DNA from: an uncultured Bacilli bacterium
GTDB taxonomy: Bacteria > Bacillota_I > Bacilli_A > RF39 > UBA660
Reading direction: 5' to 3'
DNA: 32,926 nucleotides
NCBI GenBank assembly: GCA_934095965.1
Contig: CAKOKR010000012.1
Location: forward strand, 1 to 32,926
Shown here: piece after piece, positions 21,934-31,389 of the stretch
Layout of the letters: each line of letters begins with the position of its first letter
Position numbering within the stretch: position 1 is the first letter of the stretch
Position numbers and translations under genes: made by a program
The notes under the pieces: generated by a model
What the model saw: the letters and a program-made list of their open reading frames with translations, nothing else
Told to the model about the DNA's origin: nothing
Databases searched by the model: none

Positions 21934-23808
21934 TTAAATAAAATGTTCAATATTACTAGTTACATTATCACCAACTTCAATATTTAATACTTCTTCATTA
22001 TTATAATTTTTTACAATATCATTATTTAAATTACTTTTAGCTTCAACATTTTCATTGCCAGACATTTTCCAACAACCTGAAACATCACAGTTACTACTAT
22101 AAGGCATTGGATTAGGCATTTCCATCTTAACAATCATTGGTATTTTAAAAGCTCCACCAAAACCAACACAAGTACCTGGTTGTAATACTTTTTGTTTATC
22201 AAGAATATCTTGACTAATATTTGGAAGCATTTCCCCAATATACTTAATATCAAGTGGGTGTGTCATTTTAAAAATAAGGAAATTATTACATTGAGCAATA
22301 ACCGTATCACTTATTTCAACAGGTCTTTGACTTATAATATCAAGAATAACACCATACTTACGACCTTCCTTGGCAATTCTATCAAATATATTATAACCGA
22401 GTAAGAATGTATCATTATCTTTTTGAATATATCTGTGTGCTTCTTCTAAGAATAAGTGATATGGAATTGCTGCCCTTTTTTCACTACCCTTAGCTTGTTC
22501 AAATATCAATCTTGAAAAAATCTTAACAAATACCTTAGCATAAATATCATCAATATCTTCTAAGTTTATATTAACAATTTGAGCTTTTTTACCTTTATTA
22601 TTAAGTAAACTCTTTATAAAATCTTTAACAGGTATATAAGCACCAGTAAAATAATTAGCAAGCTTACTATTAATAATACTATTAAGTCTAACTCTTAAAA
22701 TTACTGCATCATCATGTAAGTTTTGATTATGTTGGAAACCTTCACTAATTAAAGTAAATTCCATAGCTTTTGCAAAATCTTTCAATGTAAATGATGCAAC
22801 ATCAGGTGCTTTAATACTATCTAAATCATCGTTAATCTTACTTAAAATATAATTTGTAATTAACACTGATTCACCAAAATTACCATTTGAATCAATTTCA
22901 AAGCATTCACTAAATGTTCTTGTATAGCCAAGACCTGGTATAACACTATCAAAATTAAATTCTGGTGTATTACATACTTCAATAATTGTAAATATTTCAT
23001 TTTTCTTACTAGATACAGTTTCGTTACTAAATAAAACTGCAAGTAAAGCTTTAGCTATTAAATGATTTTTATAGTTTTTAGCTTCTTCACTATCTGTTGC
23101 AAATATCTTAGCAAGCTTAATTGTGTGTTCAATAATAGGTAATTGAGCATGATTAGATGCTTGTAAAAGTAAAGCCATATCATCAAGGGTTAAAAGTGGA
23201 ACAGGAATTTGTAACAATTCATCTGTTGCATCCTGAGGATTCGTACTAATAAATTTATACGAATAATTAGAATTAATTTGATCTAACTTACCAAATGCAT
23301 TTTTATATTCACCAAAAGCATCAAATATAAATATATTTGCATTAAATTGAACTTGATACTTAGATGAAAATATATTTTGAACAATTCTTGCAACCCCACA
23401 AGACTTACCACTACCACTATTACCAAAAATAGCTAAATGATTAGAAAATAAAGCATTAATACTTGGATTTATATTAAATCCCTTGTATATAGCACTTTCA
23501 CCTAAAATAAAACTATCTGCATTATATGTTCCCACTAACTCAGTTAATTCTTCACTATTAATCATTCTAATTTTAGAAGTAAGCAAAGGTTTTCTTAAAA
23601 CCCCATTAACATATCTCCCATTAATATATTCACCCAAGAATCTAATTTTAATTACATCACTACCTAATTCTTGAACTTCTCCAAGTATTCTCTGATTTTC
23701 AGCTTCAAATATAACATTCATATTCATTAAATCAGATGAAGTACTATCCTTTTGTAAGTTTTCTACATGAGCTTCAGATTCACCAATATATACTATCTTA
23801 CCAAACAT
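21934..23808 (-). CDS. HerA-like hexameric DNA translocase (DUF87 ATPase)
   Basis: A 624-residue protein. Residues 1-90 form a HAS-barrel-like beta domain. Walker A is G-N-S-G-S-G-K-S (129-136), followed by I-F-I-F-D-A-F-G-E-Y, the HerA/FtsK strand. Walker B is H-L-F-L-E-E-A-H-R-Y-I (near 455-465). I-S-Q-R-P-V-E-I-S (sensor) and G-R-K-Y-G-V are HerA motifs. HerA-type enzymes pump double-stranded DNA, with NurA in archaea or with Sir2 and other effectors in bacterial defence. No nuclease partner lies beside it: neighbours are a membrane protein and the Rpn-like remnant. The last 75 residues are Asn-rich and probably disordered. The ATG at 23808 is chosen over GTG at 23817, which sits in the ribosome site. 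Confidence 0.85.
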   Translation of the reverse strand: MFGKIVYIGESEAHVENLQKDSTSSDLMNMNVIFEAENQRILGEVQELGSDVIKIRFLGEYINGRYVNGVLRKPLLTSKIRMINSEELTELVGTYNADSFILGESAIYKGFNINPSINALFSNHLAIFGNSGSGKSCGVARIVQNIFSSKYQVQFNANIFIFDAFGEYKNAFGKLDQINSNYSYKFISTNPQDATDELLQIPVPLLTLDDMALLLQASNHAQLPIIEHTIKLAKIFATDSEEAKNYKNHLIAKALLAVLFSNETVSSKKNEIFTIIEVCNTPEFNFDSVIPGLGYTRTFSECFEIDSNGNFGESVLITNYILSKINDDLDSIKAPDVASFTLKDFAKAMEFTLISEGFQHNQNLHDDAVILRVRLNSIINSKLANYFTGAYIPVKDFIKSLLNNKGKKAQIVNINLEDIDDIYAKVFVKIFSRLIFEQAKGSEKRAAIPYHLFLEEAHRYIQKDNDTFLLGYNIFDRIAKEGRKYGVILDIISQRPVEISDTVIAQCNNFLIFKMTHPLDIKYIGEMLPNISQDILDKQKVLQPGTCVGFGGAFKIPMIVKMEMPNPMPYSSNCDVSGCWKMSGNENVEAKSNLNNDIVKNYNNEEVLNIEVGDNVTSNIEHFI

Positions 23809-23852
23809 TTTTATCACATCCTTCTACTATTAACAATTATATCAAAAAAAAT

Positions 23853-23875
23853 AAAAAAAGTAAAAGCTATTTTAC
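23853..23875 (-). terminator. Terminator of the 24337 membrane protein gene
   Basis: On the minus strand GTAAAA and TTTTAC pair around TAGC and run into seven T residues. The stem includes the stop codon. Confidence 0.85.
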
Positions 23876-24337
23876 ATCAAATGTTCTGCTATTTACTTTT
23901 ACTTCTTTTAACTTACCCTTTTCAATAGGTATAAAATATATTAAGTATTTATCCCCTTTATCAGGTTCTTTATTTACTTCATAATGGATTGTTATTCCTT
24001 CATCTAGTACCTCTAAATTAATATTACTAATTTCAACATCTTTATCATAATATATGTAATCAACTATATAATCACTTTCATTAAAATCATTATTAGTTAA
24101 TAATACTACATCACTACTATCATACTCTTCAAGTAATTTAGTATATTCTTCATATGTAGTTAATACACTAGCTCCCTTCATACTAACATCTTTATTAGTA
24201 ACAATCCCATTAGCAACACTTACTACTTCATCACTTTTTTTAAAGAATCCTCCAACAGCCATACCAAGTATTCCAGCACCAACAATAACAACCACAACAA
24301 TCAATACGATAAATGCATTTTTTAATTTATCATTCAT
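23867..24337 (-). CDS. Membrane-anchored extracellular protein, unknown
   Basis: A 156-residue protein. Residues 8-30 are a Val/Ile/Gly-rich membrane helix with G-A-G-I-L-G-M-A-V-G-G. The remaining 125 residues are acidic and predicted outside the cell, with beta-strand patterns (V-V-L-L-T-N-N-D-F; I-V-D-Y-I-Y-Y; K-Y-L-I-Y-F-I-P-I) and no Cys. There are no enzymatic motifs. It has its own ribosome site (AAGGAAGTG) and terminator. Not recognised. Confidence 0.7.
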   Translation of the reverse strand: MNDKLKNAFIVLIVVVVIVGAGILGMAVGGFFKKSDEVVSVANGIVTNKDVSMKGASVLTTYEEYTKLLEEYDSSDVVLLTNNDFNESDYIVDYIYYDKDVEISNINLEVLDEGITIHYEVNKEPDKGDKYLIYFIPIEKGKLKEVKVNSRTFDVK

Positions 24338-24407
24338 AAATTCACTTCCTTAAATCACTATTATTATACACCATATTAAAGAATTTATCAATCATTACGA
24401 CAAAGAG

Positions 24408-24445
24408 AAAAAACAAGCTATAGTTATTTATCTAACTTGTTTTTT
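24408..24445 (-). terminator. Terminator of the gat operon
   Basis: On the minus strand AAAAAACAAG (24445-24436) pairs with CTTGTTTTTT (24417-24408) around an 18-base partly paired loop. It spans the end of gatB. Confidence 0.75.
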
Positions 24446-25857
24446 AATAATTCCTTTGTAATAGAAGGATTTGCCTTACCTCTGGTTTCTTTCATAACTT
24501 GACCAACAAAATAATCAAAAAGATTAGTTTTACCATTTCTATAAGCTTCAACTTGATTACTATTTGCATCAAGTATTTTATTAATAATACCATCTAATTC
24601 ATCTTTATCACTAACTTGAGCATTTTCTTTACTTATGAAATTCTTTGGTTCACGTTTTTCTTCCAATGCCTTATTAAATATTTCTTTAGCTTGTTTTGAT
24701 GAAATAACACCATTTTCTAATTCACTAATTATTTGATTTAACAAACAAGGTTTTAGATAAAACTCATCTAAACTAATTAATTCTTTATTTAAATAAGCAA
24801 TAATATTTACACATAACCAATTTGCTGCAACCTTTTTATCCATCCCTAAATTAATACATTCTTCAAAGTAATCTGCATATTCTTTATTTTTAATAATAAT
24901 ATTTGCATCATATAATGATAAACCATATTCATTTACATATTTTAATTTTCTATCTCTAGGTAACATAGTTATACTTTTTTTAATTTCTTCTAACCATTCA
25001 TGACTTATTTTATACTTAGGTAAATTTGGTTCAACAAAATACTTATAATCTATTGCATCAGCTTTACTACGCATTCTAATCGTTGTGCCACTTTCTTCAT
25101 CAAATCTTCTAGTTTCTTGTTCAACTTCATAGTATCTGCCTTCATCTTTCAACTTAGATTGTCTTTCGATTTCATAATTAATTGTTTCATATACATTACC
25201 AAATGAATTAACATTTTTAACTTCAACTTTTGTACCCAACACATCACTATCTTTATCCATTATAGATACATTAACATCACATCTTATTTGTCCTTTTTTA
25301 GTATCTGCATCAGATACATCTAAGTATTGATAAATTCTTCTCATTTCTTCTAAAAAAGCAACAGCTTCTTCGGCACTTTCAATACAAGGTTCAGTTACAA
25401 GTTCCAAAAGAGGAACTCCTGCTCTATTATAATTAATTAGTGATGCATCAGAAAAGTGTTCCATACTTGCAGAATCTTCTTCCAAATGTATATCATGTAT
25501 ATAAACTTTTTTTTCTTTATCATTAACATCTATTGTAACACAACCATTAATACCTACTGGATCATGCATCTGAGTAATTTGATAACCCTTTGGTAAATCC
25601 GGATAATAATAATTCTTACGATCAAAATACATATATTCAGGTGTTTTACATCCAATAGCTTGAGCCATAAGTAAAGCCTTACGAACACATTCTTTATTTA
25701 CTGTGGGAAGAATCCCTGGAAAAGCCATATCGACTTCATTAACATGAATATTAGGAATTTCACTATAACTATTCTTAGAACTAGAAAATACTTTAGCATT
25801 ACTCTTCATTTCACAATGCATTTCTAATCCAATTACTGCTTTATACTTACTATTCAT
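24424..25857 (-). CDS. gatB: Aspartyl/glutamyl-tRNA amidotransferase subunit B
   Basis: A 477-residue protein, full length. The opening V-I-G-L-E-M-H-C-E-M, then Y-Y-P-D-L-P-K-G-Y-Q-I-T-Q and N-R-A-G-V-P-L-L-E-L-V-T-E-P, are the kinase-like cradle motifs that bind ATP, Mg2+ and the tRNA 3' end. R-C-D-V-N-V-S and E-V-K-N-V-N-S-F follow. The C-terminal YqeY/tail domain is complete (G-K-A-N-P). GatB activates the Glu or Asp on mischarged tRNA. It overlaps gatA by eight bases. With AsnRS encoded nearby, the main product should be Gln-tRNA(Gln). Confidence 0.97.
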   Translation of the reverse strand: MNSKYKAVIGLEMHCEMKSNAKVFSSSKNSYSEIPNIHVNEVDMAFPGILPTVNKECVRKALLMAQAIGCKTPEYMYFDRKNYYYPDLPKGYQITQMHDPVGINGCVTIDVNDKEKKVYIHDIHLEEDSASMEHFSDASLINYNRAGVPLLELVTEPCIESAEEAVAFLEEMRRIYQYLDVSDADTKKGQIRCDVNVSIMDKDSDVLGTKVEVKNVNSFGNVYETINYEIERQSKLKDEGRYYEVEQETRRFDEESGTTIRMRSKADAIDYKYFVEPNLPKYKISHEWLEEIKKSITMLPRDRKLKYVNEYGLSLYDANIIIKNKEYADYFEECINLGMDKKVAANWLCVNIIAYLNKELISLDEFYLKPCLLNQIISELENGVISSKQAKEIFNKALEEKREPKNFISKENAQVSDKDELDGIINKILDANSNQVEAYRNGKTNLFDYFVGQVMKETRGKANPSITKELLKNKLDK

Positions 25858-27307
25858 TATAATCCCTCACTATTAAATTTTTGTAATCTAACTTTTCTTC
25901 AATTGCATATGCTATATTTAATACTTCTTGATCTTTATAACAATCACCAGTTATATTAATACCTATTGGTAAATCATTTATAAATCCACTTGGTATTGTA
26001 ATTGATGGAAAACCTCCAAAATTAGCAATTTGCAAGTGATTTTCTAATACATTTACATCACTATCACTCATTTTATTATTAACTTCACTAATTAATGGAG
26101 CAATACCACTACCTACTGGCATAATACAACCATCATATTCTTTAAACAAACTTTTAAATTTATCAACAATTAATCTTCTTACTCTACAGGCATTTAAATA
26201 ATATCTTTCTTGATTTTCTTTTTGTAATACATATGAACCAATTACAAATCTTCTTTTAATAAGGGGAGAAAATCCTTTAGTTCTATAATCTTTCATCATA
26301 TCTACTACATTTACACCATTTCCTCTTGGACCAAATATTAAACCAGTTAAGTTAGACATATTACTTGTTGCCTCAGCACACGAAATACAAACATAAACAC
26401 TAGGTATTGCATCAAGTAATGTTTTATCAATACTAACACCTTCAACTTTCATACCAATACTCTTACATACTAGAATAAGTTTATGAAACTCTTCTAAATG
26501 TTTCTTTAATACATCACTTGGATTACTATAATTATTTATATCAACTAATTCATTTATATAAAATAACTTCTTTCCATCAACTTTACTATTTAAATTTTCA
26601 TATAATTTAATGTCACTTGAATCCCAAGTAGTCTGATCTTTATCGTCTATTCCTTTCATTGCATCAACTACTATCGCAGCATCCCTTACATTTCTAGTAA
26701 ATACACCACATGTATCTAAGCTAGATGCAAATGCAAATAAACCATATCTTGAAATCATACCATAAGTAGGTTTATATCCAACTACTCCACAATAAGCAGC
26801 AGGTTTACGAATAGAATCTCCTGTATCACTTCCAAAAGCAAAAGGATAAACTCCAGCAGCAACGCTACATGCTGAACCAGCTGATGAACCACCACAAATT
26901 CTTTTCTTATCCCAAGGATTTTTTATAATACCAGTGTGAGCAGTTGTTCCAGTACCACCCATACCAAATTCATCTAATGCAGTTTTAGCAACCATTACAG
27001 CTCCACTTCTTTTTAAATTATCTACTGCAGTAGCATCAAAAAATGGCACGTAATCTTTCAAAGTATTACTTGAACCAGTTGATAAAACACCTTTCGTAGA
27101 ATAATTATCTTTAACACCAAAAGGAATACCACAAAGAATACTATCAGACTTACAATCATTCTTTGCATCATCTATAATTGTAACAAAAGCATTACAATTA
27201 TTTTGTAAATTATGAGCTTCCTTTATTGATTCATTAACTAAATCATTACTTGTAACACTACCATTATCTAACAACTCATGCAACTCAACAATTCCATTTT
27301 TAATCAT
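25850..27307 (-). CDS. gatA: Aspartyl/glutamyl-tRNA amidotransferase subunit A
   Basis: A 485-residue amidase-signature enzyme. The catalytic triad is K66 (G-V-K-D-N), S141 (G-G-S-S-A-G-S) and S165 (G-S-D-T-G-D-S-I-R-K-P-A). It releases ammonia from glutamine and passes it through a tunnel to GatB. The usual G-S-D-T-G-G-S-I-R-Q-P-A is altered to G-D-S-I-R-K at two positions next to the nucleophile; the nucleophile itself is kept. Its ATG overlaps the gatC stop by one base (TAATG). Confidence 0.96.
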   Translation of the reverse strand: MIKNGIVELHELLDNGSVTSNDLVNESIKEAHNLQNNCNAFVTIIDDAKNDCKSDSILCGIPFGVKDNYSTKGVLSTGSSNTLKDYVPFFDATAVDNLKRSGAVMVAKTALDEFGMGGTGTTAHTGIIKNPWDKKRICGGSSAGSACSVAAGVYPFAFGSDTGDSIRKPAAYCGVVGYKPTYGMISRYGLFAFASSLDTCGVFTRNVRDAAIVVDAMKGIDDKDQTTWDSSDIKLYENLNSKVDGKKLFYINELVDINNYSNPSDVLKKHLEEFHKLILVCKSIGMKVEGVSIDKTLLDAIPSVYVCISCAEATSNMSNLTGLIFGPRGNGVNVVDMMKDYRTKGFSPLIKRRFVIGSYVLQKENQERYYLNACRVRRLIVDKFKSLFKEYDGCIMPVGSGIAPLISEVNNKMSDSDVNVLENHLQIANFGGFPSITIPSGFINDLPIGINITGDCYKDQEVLNIAYAIEEKLDYKNLIVRDYNE

Positions 27308-27603
27308 TATCCCACCACCTTTGGAACACTAACTAAATTATCTTCAACACAATCACAATTAGCTAATAGCTTATCAGTTTCAACTTCAGAGATTTTTGCA
27401 TCGTCTCTTAATTCATAACAAAAATCATCCAAAGCATAAGTCATTGCATCAACGTTTTCTATATCGGGAATATTTGCAATTATCTCCATTTGTTTTTCAA
27501 TTAAACCGAATTCATCTAAAACCATTTTATTTTCTTCATCAGTTAAACCAATAAGCAACTTATTAGCATAATCATCTACCATCTCTTTTGTAAATTTACT
27601 CAA
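27307..27603 (-). CDS. gatC: Aspartyl/glutamyl-tRNA amidotransferase subunit C
   Basis: A 98-residue helical protein with the GatC layout: a helix pair with L-T-D-E-E-x-x, then N-I-P-D-I-E-N-V-D-A-M-T-Y and a C-terminal V-S-V-P-K-V-V-G tail that wraps GatA. The start is TTG at 27603 behind AGGAGTGATA, with no in-frame ATG before residue 9. It is first in the gatC-gatA-gatB order and follows the NTPase by twelve bases. Confidence 0.9.
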   Translation of the reverse strand: MSKFTKEMVDDYANKLLIGLTDEENKMVLDEFGLIEKQMEIIANIPDIENVDAMTYALDDFCYELRDDAKISEVETDKLLANCDCVEDNLVSVPKVVG

Positions 27604-27615
27604 AATATATCACTC

Positions 27616-28152
27616 CTATAATAATTTAATTATTTCATCTAATCTTTTATAATACTCTTCTATAGACCCATTATTATAAATATAATAATCTGCGTAAGCA
27701 ATAGGTCCAGCTTTTTCTATATTTTCTATTTCAGTTATATCTCTTTTCTTAGCTTCTTCATTATTAAAAGGTCTTACATCTCTTTTAGAAAGTCTATCAT
27801 ATCTTAAATTTTTATCACAAACTATTGCAATTGTAACCATATCAAATTCTTCTTTTAATATTTTTAATTCACTCCATGAATATAGACCATCTAAAACAAC
27901 ATCATTATTTTTTGATAAATCTAAGATTCTAGGAAGAAGAACTTTTGCATAAGCTCCCATTCCGAGTTCTCTTCTTAGTTTTTCTCTCATCATTTTTTCA
28001 TTCTCCGGAGTAACTTCTAAACCAGATTCCTTTAGTTTATCCATAGTTACTCCACCAAAATACACATTTTTATATCCTAAATCTTCAAAATATTTGCTAG
28101 CAATAGATTTTCCACTACCACACATTCCAACAATTGCAACAATTTTACCCAT
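27616..28152 (-). CDS. P-loop NTPase, UPF0200/dephospho-CoA kinase-like
   Basis: A 178-residue protein. G-M-C-G-S-G-K-S (9-16) is the Walker A loop. The following F-G-G-V-T-M-D-K-L, G-L-E-V-T-P-E-N-E, M-R-E-K-L-R-R-E-L-G-M-G-A-Y-A-K pattern matches UPF0200 proteins, small nucleoside-monophosphate-kinase-like enzymes related to CoaE. R-L-S-K-R-D-V-R is the lid with Arg residues for phosphate. The substrate is unknown. It sits between gatC and asnS in one minus-strand run, with ribosome site GGAGG. Confidence 0.75.
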   Translation of the reverse strand: MGKIVAIVGMCGSGKSIASKYFEDLGYKNVYFGGVTMDKLKESGLEVTPENEKMMREKLRRELGMGAYAKVLLPRILDLSKNNDVVLDGLYSWSELKILKEEFDMVTIAIVCDKNLRYDRLSKRDVRPFNNEEAKKRDITEIENIEKAGPIAYADYYIYNNGSIEEYYKRLDEIIKLL

Positions 28153-28160
28153 AAATCCTC

Positions 28161-29537
28161 CTAAAATTCACATGAACCTGGTGTTCTTGGATAAGGAATA
28201 ACATCTCTTATATTTTCCATACCTGTTAAGTACATTATAAGTCTTTCAAATCCCATTCCAAATCCTGAATGAACACATCCACCATATCTTCTTAAATTAA
28301 TATACCATTCAATACTTGATCTATCAGCACCAGTTTCTTCCATTCTCTTAAGTAAAACATCAAGATCCTCTTCTCTTTGAGAACCACCAATTAATTCACC
28401 AGCACCTGGAACTTCCAAATCAACTCCAGCAACAGTCTTACCATCACTATTAAGTTTCATATAATATGCTTTAATATCTTTTGGCCAATTTTTAACAAAT
28501 ACCGGAACACTAAAATGATTAGTTAACCATCTTTCATGTTCTTTTGCTATATCTTCATCATATGAAGGCTCAAATTCCCATTTTTCGCCACTATTTTTAA
28601 GTAAATCAATTACATCTTTATGATCAATTCTAACAAAATCACTATTTACTACTTTTTCTAGCTTTTCCTTTAAACCTTTTTCAACAAACTTATCAAAGAA
28701 ATTTATTTCATCTTTACAATTATCAAGTACATACTTAACAATATATTTTAAGAAATCTTCTTCAATATCCATTAAATCATTTATATCTGCAAAAGCAATT
28801 TCAGGTTCAATCATCCAGAATTCATTAGCATGTGTCTTAGTATTTGAGTTTTCGCTTCTAAATGTTGGTCCAAATGTATAAATTTTACTAAAAGCAAGAG
28901 CAAACGTTTCGCCATGAAGCTGTCCAGAACCAGTTATAAATGTTTGTTTATTAAATAAATCTTTACTAAAATCAACGCTACCATCCCTCATTGGTAAATT
29001 ATTCATATCTAGTGTTGTTACTTTAAACATTTGGTCAGATCCTTCACAATCTGCAGTAGTTAAAAGTGGTGTATGAACATAAATATAATTTCTATCTTGA
29101 AAATACTTATGTATTGCATATGCAGCTACACTTCTAACTCTAAATACTGCTTGAAAAGTATTAGCTCTGGGTCTAAGATATGCAATACTTCTTAAAAATT
29201 CCATACTATGTTTTTTAGGTTGTAATGGATAATCTTCTGGACAATCTCCAAGTAAGGTAATACTCTTTGCTTTTAATTCATATTCTTGTCCACTACCTTC
29301 AGACTTAACAAAGTCCCCCATAACTTCAATACTACTTCCATTATGTAACTTAATAATTTTATCAAAATCACTTAAAGTATTTGTATAAACTACTTGTAAG
29401 TGTTTAAAACTAGTACCATCAGAAAAATCAATAAAACCAAATTCCTTCTGAGGTCTATGATTTCTAATCCATCCCTTTATTTTAATTTCTTTATCTACAT
29501 ATTTACTTCCATCACTTAATAATTCTTTTACTGTCAT
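28161..29537 (-). CDS. asnS: Asparaginyl-tRNA synthetase
   Basis: A 458-residue class IIb synthetase. The N-terminal OB-fold anticodon domain (I-K-G-W-I-R-N-H-R-P-Q-K-E-F-G-F-I) covers about 1-115. Motif 1 is near Y-I-Y-V-H-T-P-L-L-T. Motif 2 is F-R-S-E-N-S-N-T-K-T-H-A-N-E-F-W-M-I-E-P-E, and motif 3 is G-F-G-M-G-F-E-R-L-I-M-Y. The S-N-T-x-x-H-x-x-E-F-W-M form and G-G-S-Q-R-E identify AsnRS rather than AspRS. A dedicated AsnRS makes the GatCAB Asp-tRNA(Asn) route unnecessary. Confidence 0.97.
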   Translation of the reverse strand: MTVKELLSDGSKYVDKEIKIKGWIRNHRPQKEFGFIDFSDGTSFKHLQVVYTNTLSDFDKIIKLHNGSSIEVMGDFVKSEGSGQEYELKAKSITLLGDCPEDYPLQPKKHSMEFLRSIAYLRPRANTFQAVFRVRSVAAYAIHKYFQDRNYIYVHTPLLTTADCEGSDQMFKVTTLDMNNLPMRDGSVDFSKDLFNKQTFITGSGQLHGETFALAFSKIYTFGPTFRSENSNTKTHANEFWMIEPEIAFADINDLMDIEEDFLKYIVKYVLDNCKDEINFFDKFVEKGLKEKLEKVVNSDFVRIDHKDVIDLLKNSGEKWEFEPSYDEDIAKEHERWLTNHFSVPVFVKNWPKDIKAYYMKLNSDGKTVAGVDLEVPGAGELIGGSQREEDLDVLLKRMEETGADRSSIEWYINLRRYGGCVHSGFGMGFERLIMYLTGMENIRDVIPYPRTPGSCEF

Positions 29538-29552
29538 TTTAATTCCTTCTTT

Positions 29553-30245
29553 CTAAATATTTCCTAACATATAATCTACTATTTCTGCTTCATCTAACTT
29601 AATTTCTTCATTTGTTCTATTATCTTTAACTAAAAGTATTCCTAAACTTAAATTATTTTCATCTAATAATATATCAAACTTAGCACCTGTTTTATTTATA
29701 ACAACATTTATATTATTTAATCTTAAATCTTGAGCAATTTTAATAGCATGATATTCTTCTTCAATACCAGATGCATTAATATTTACATCAATTACTTTAT
29801 CTAATGCATCACTAATTAATCTCTTACTAATAACATTAATTAATTTTTCTACACTTATATTTATTTTAATACCTTCATTTTTAACACCACTTGCTATCAC
29901 TTCATCATCTACTAAGTATTTAAAACTTAAATCATTACTTTCATTACTTATTAAATCAATATCTAAATTCATAAGCATATTACTTATTTCTTTATTACAA
30001 TTTATATTAAGTTCAATATCTTCTAAACCTAACCTTTCAAATAGATAATACCCAAGACTTATTACTTCCACTATATTAATTATATTATCGTTATTATTTA
30101 TAACTGTAATATTTTCATAATCATAAGTATAATATTTATTATTATTACATCCAACTAAAAAGTCATAATCATAATTATCCATTACTTGATTAACTACTTC
30201 AATTATACTATTATATAATCTACCATTTTTATTATTTAATTTCAT
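29553..30245 (-). CDS. Shrunken HisRS-like protein
   Basis: A 230-residue protein, about half of HisRS. The C-terminal 90 residues follow the HisRS anticodon-binding domain: E-E-Y-H-A-I-K-I-A-Q-D-L-R-L-N-N-I-N-V-V, then strands ending in G-I-L-L-V-K-D-N-R-T-N-E-E-I-K-L. The middle has I-V-E-V-I-S-L-G-Y-Y-L-F-E-R-L-G-L-E-D-I-E-L-N-I-N, like the HisRS segment before the insertion domain. Class II motif 2 and the Gly-rich G-G-G-R-Y-D motif 3 are missing, so it cannot activate histidine. It may be a HisZ-like or tRNA-binding relic. It lies 16 bases upstream of asnS. Family by pattern only. Confidence 0.55.
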   Translation of the reverse strand: MKLNNKNGRLYNSIIEVVNQVMDNYDYDFLVGCNNNKYYTYDYENITVINNNDNIINIVEVISLGYYLFERLGLEDIELNINCNKEISNMLMNLDIDLISNESNDLSFKYLVDDEVIASGVKNEGIKINISVEKLINVISKRLISDALDKVIDVNINASGIEEEYHAIKIAQDLRLNNINVVINKTGAKFDILLDENNLSLGILLVKDNRTNEEIKLDEAEIVDYMLGNI

Positions 30246-30286
30246 ACCACCATCAGTCCTTTCAATACAAACTATTTTATCATATT

Positions 30287-30312
30287 TTAAAAGGAAATAG
30301 AATACTATTTCC
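30287..30312 (-). terminator. Terminator of the phase-broken surface protein gene
   Basis: On the minus strand GGAAATAG and CTATTTCC pair perfectly around TATT, followed by TTTT. Confidence 0.85.
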
Positions 30313-30328
30313 TTAATATTTAATAAAT

Positions 30329-31389
30329 TTAACTCATTTTATAACATTTACCATTATAATATGTACCAGAACTACAATAATTAGTACAAGCACTAGTTGC
30401 AGATGCTTTATCATTATAATATGTACTTCCGCATTTGTATTTTAATGAACTAGAATAAGTATTAGTACAAGTTGTGTCTGACAATGTGCCACCATTTGGA
30501 CAAGAATAAGTAGTAATTTCTTTACGTTGTCCAACATCTATTGCACAATAATAACTATCATTATCTCTAGGATCTCTAGGGCAATAAAAAGTATGTCCCT
30601 GAGAATATGGAGAATTTTCACAACTTTGTAAACAAATATTTCTATCATTAAAACTGCCTAGTGTTATATAACAATAATCATAAGTAGAATCGTATTTTCC
30701 TTCTTCGCAATCAAGCTCCGTGGTTGCATGTGCTGCATAAATTTTTTTACATGACGAACTAGATTGATAACTATTATTATGAGAACAATAATAATTACTA
30801 GATACAGTACCAGTTGCTGAATTACTAATTGTAACAGTTTTATTAACAACATCAGACTTTCTTTTTTTTACATCTTTACTATAAGCATAAATAGTTGATG
30901 TTTCATTAACAGAAACAATCGAACCTTTAGTAAAATTTTTGTTATCCAAACTATAATAATACTCAACATCACCATTTTCTGAAGTTGAACCACTAATTAC
31001 AACATTATAAGTACTATCAAAAGCTAAAGTTGGATTAGTAGGTTTCGGAGAATTAGGATCAATTTTATCAAAATATAAATAGCATTTATCACTAATATTT
31101 CCCTTCATAATTGCTACATTCTTATTTTCATCCCAATTCAAAATACTTCCATTTTCACATTTAGATAATTCACTATTATAAATATATTCTTCATTTGGCC
31201 AATCACTAGAACTACTAACAGAATATGTGCCAGAACCAACATCAGTTTCAAGCATCAAACTCAACATATTATTATCTTTTTTTATATTATTAGGCTGTTC
31301 TTTATCAATATTATCTTTATAATAATACTTATTTGTTATTAAAAATACTCCGAAAAGACTAATGATTATTACTACAACATTTTTTTCAT
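30329..31389 (-). pseudogene. Cys-rich surface protein with signal anchor out of frame at an A7 tract
   Basis: An ATG at 31389 has an ideal ribosome site (AAGAGGA) but reads M-K-K-M-L and stops. The next frame, one base away, encodes N-V-V-V-I-I-I-S-L-F-G-V-F-L-I, a signal-anchor helix continuous with the 312-residue open frame (first ATG 31267). The shift lies in ATG followed by A7; A8 would join them. The body has a domain with S-K-C-E-N-G and S-D-K-C-Y-L-Y-F-D (70 residues), an Ig-like domain (E-Y-Y-Y-S-L-D-N-K-N-F-T) and a 150-residue Cys-rich tail ending Y-N-G-K-C-Y-K-M-S. It is paralogous to the next gene. Phase variation, recent inactivation and a sequencing error are all possible. Confidence 0.7.

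Noticed and set aside
21934..24337. A HerA-based phage defence island
   Set aside because: No effector nuclease, Sir2 or other defence gene lies beside the ATPase, and each neighbour has its own terminator.
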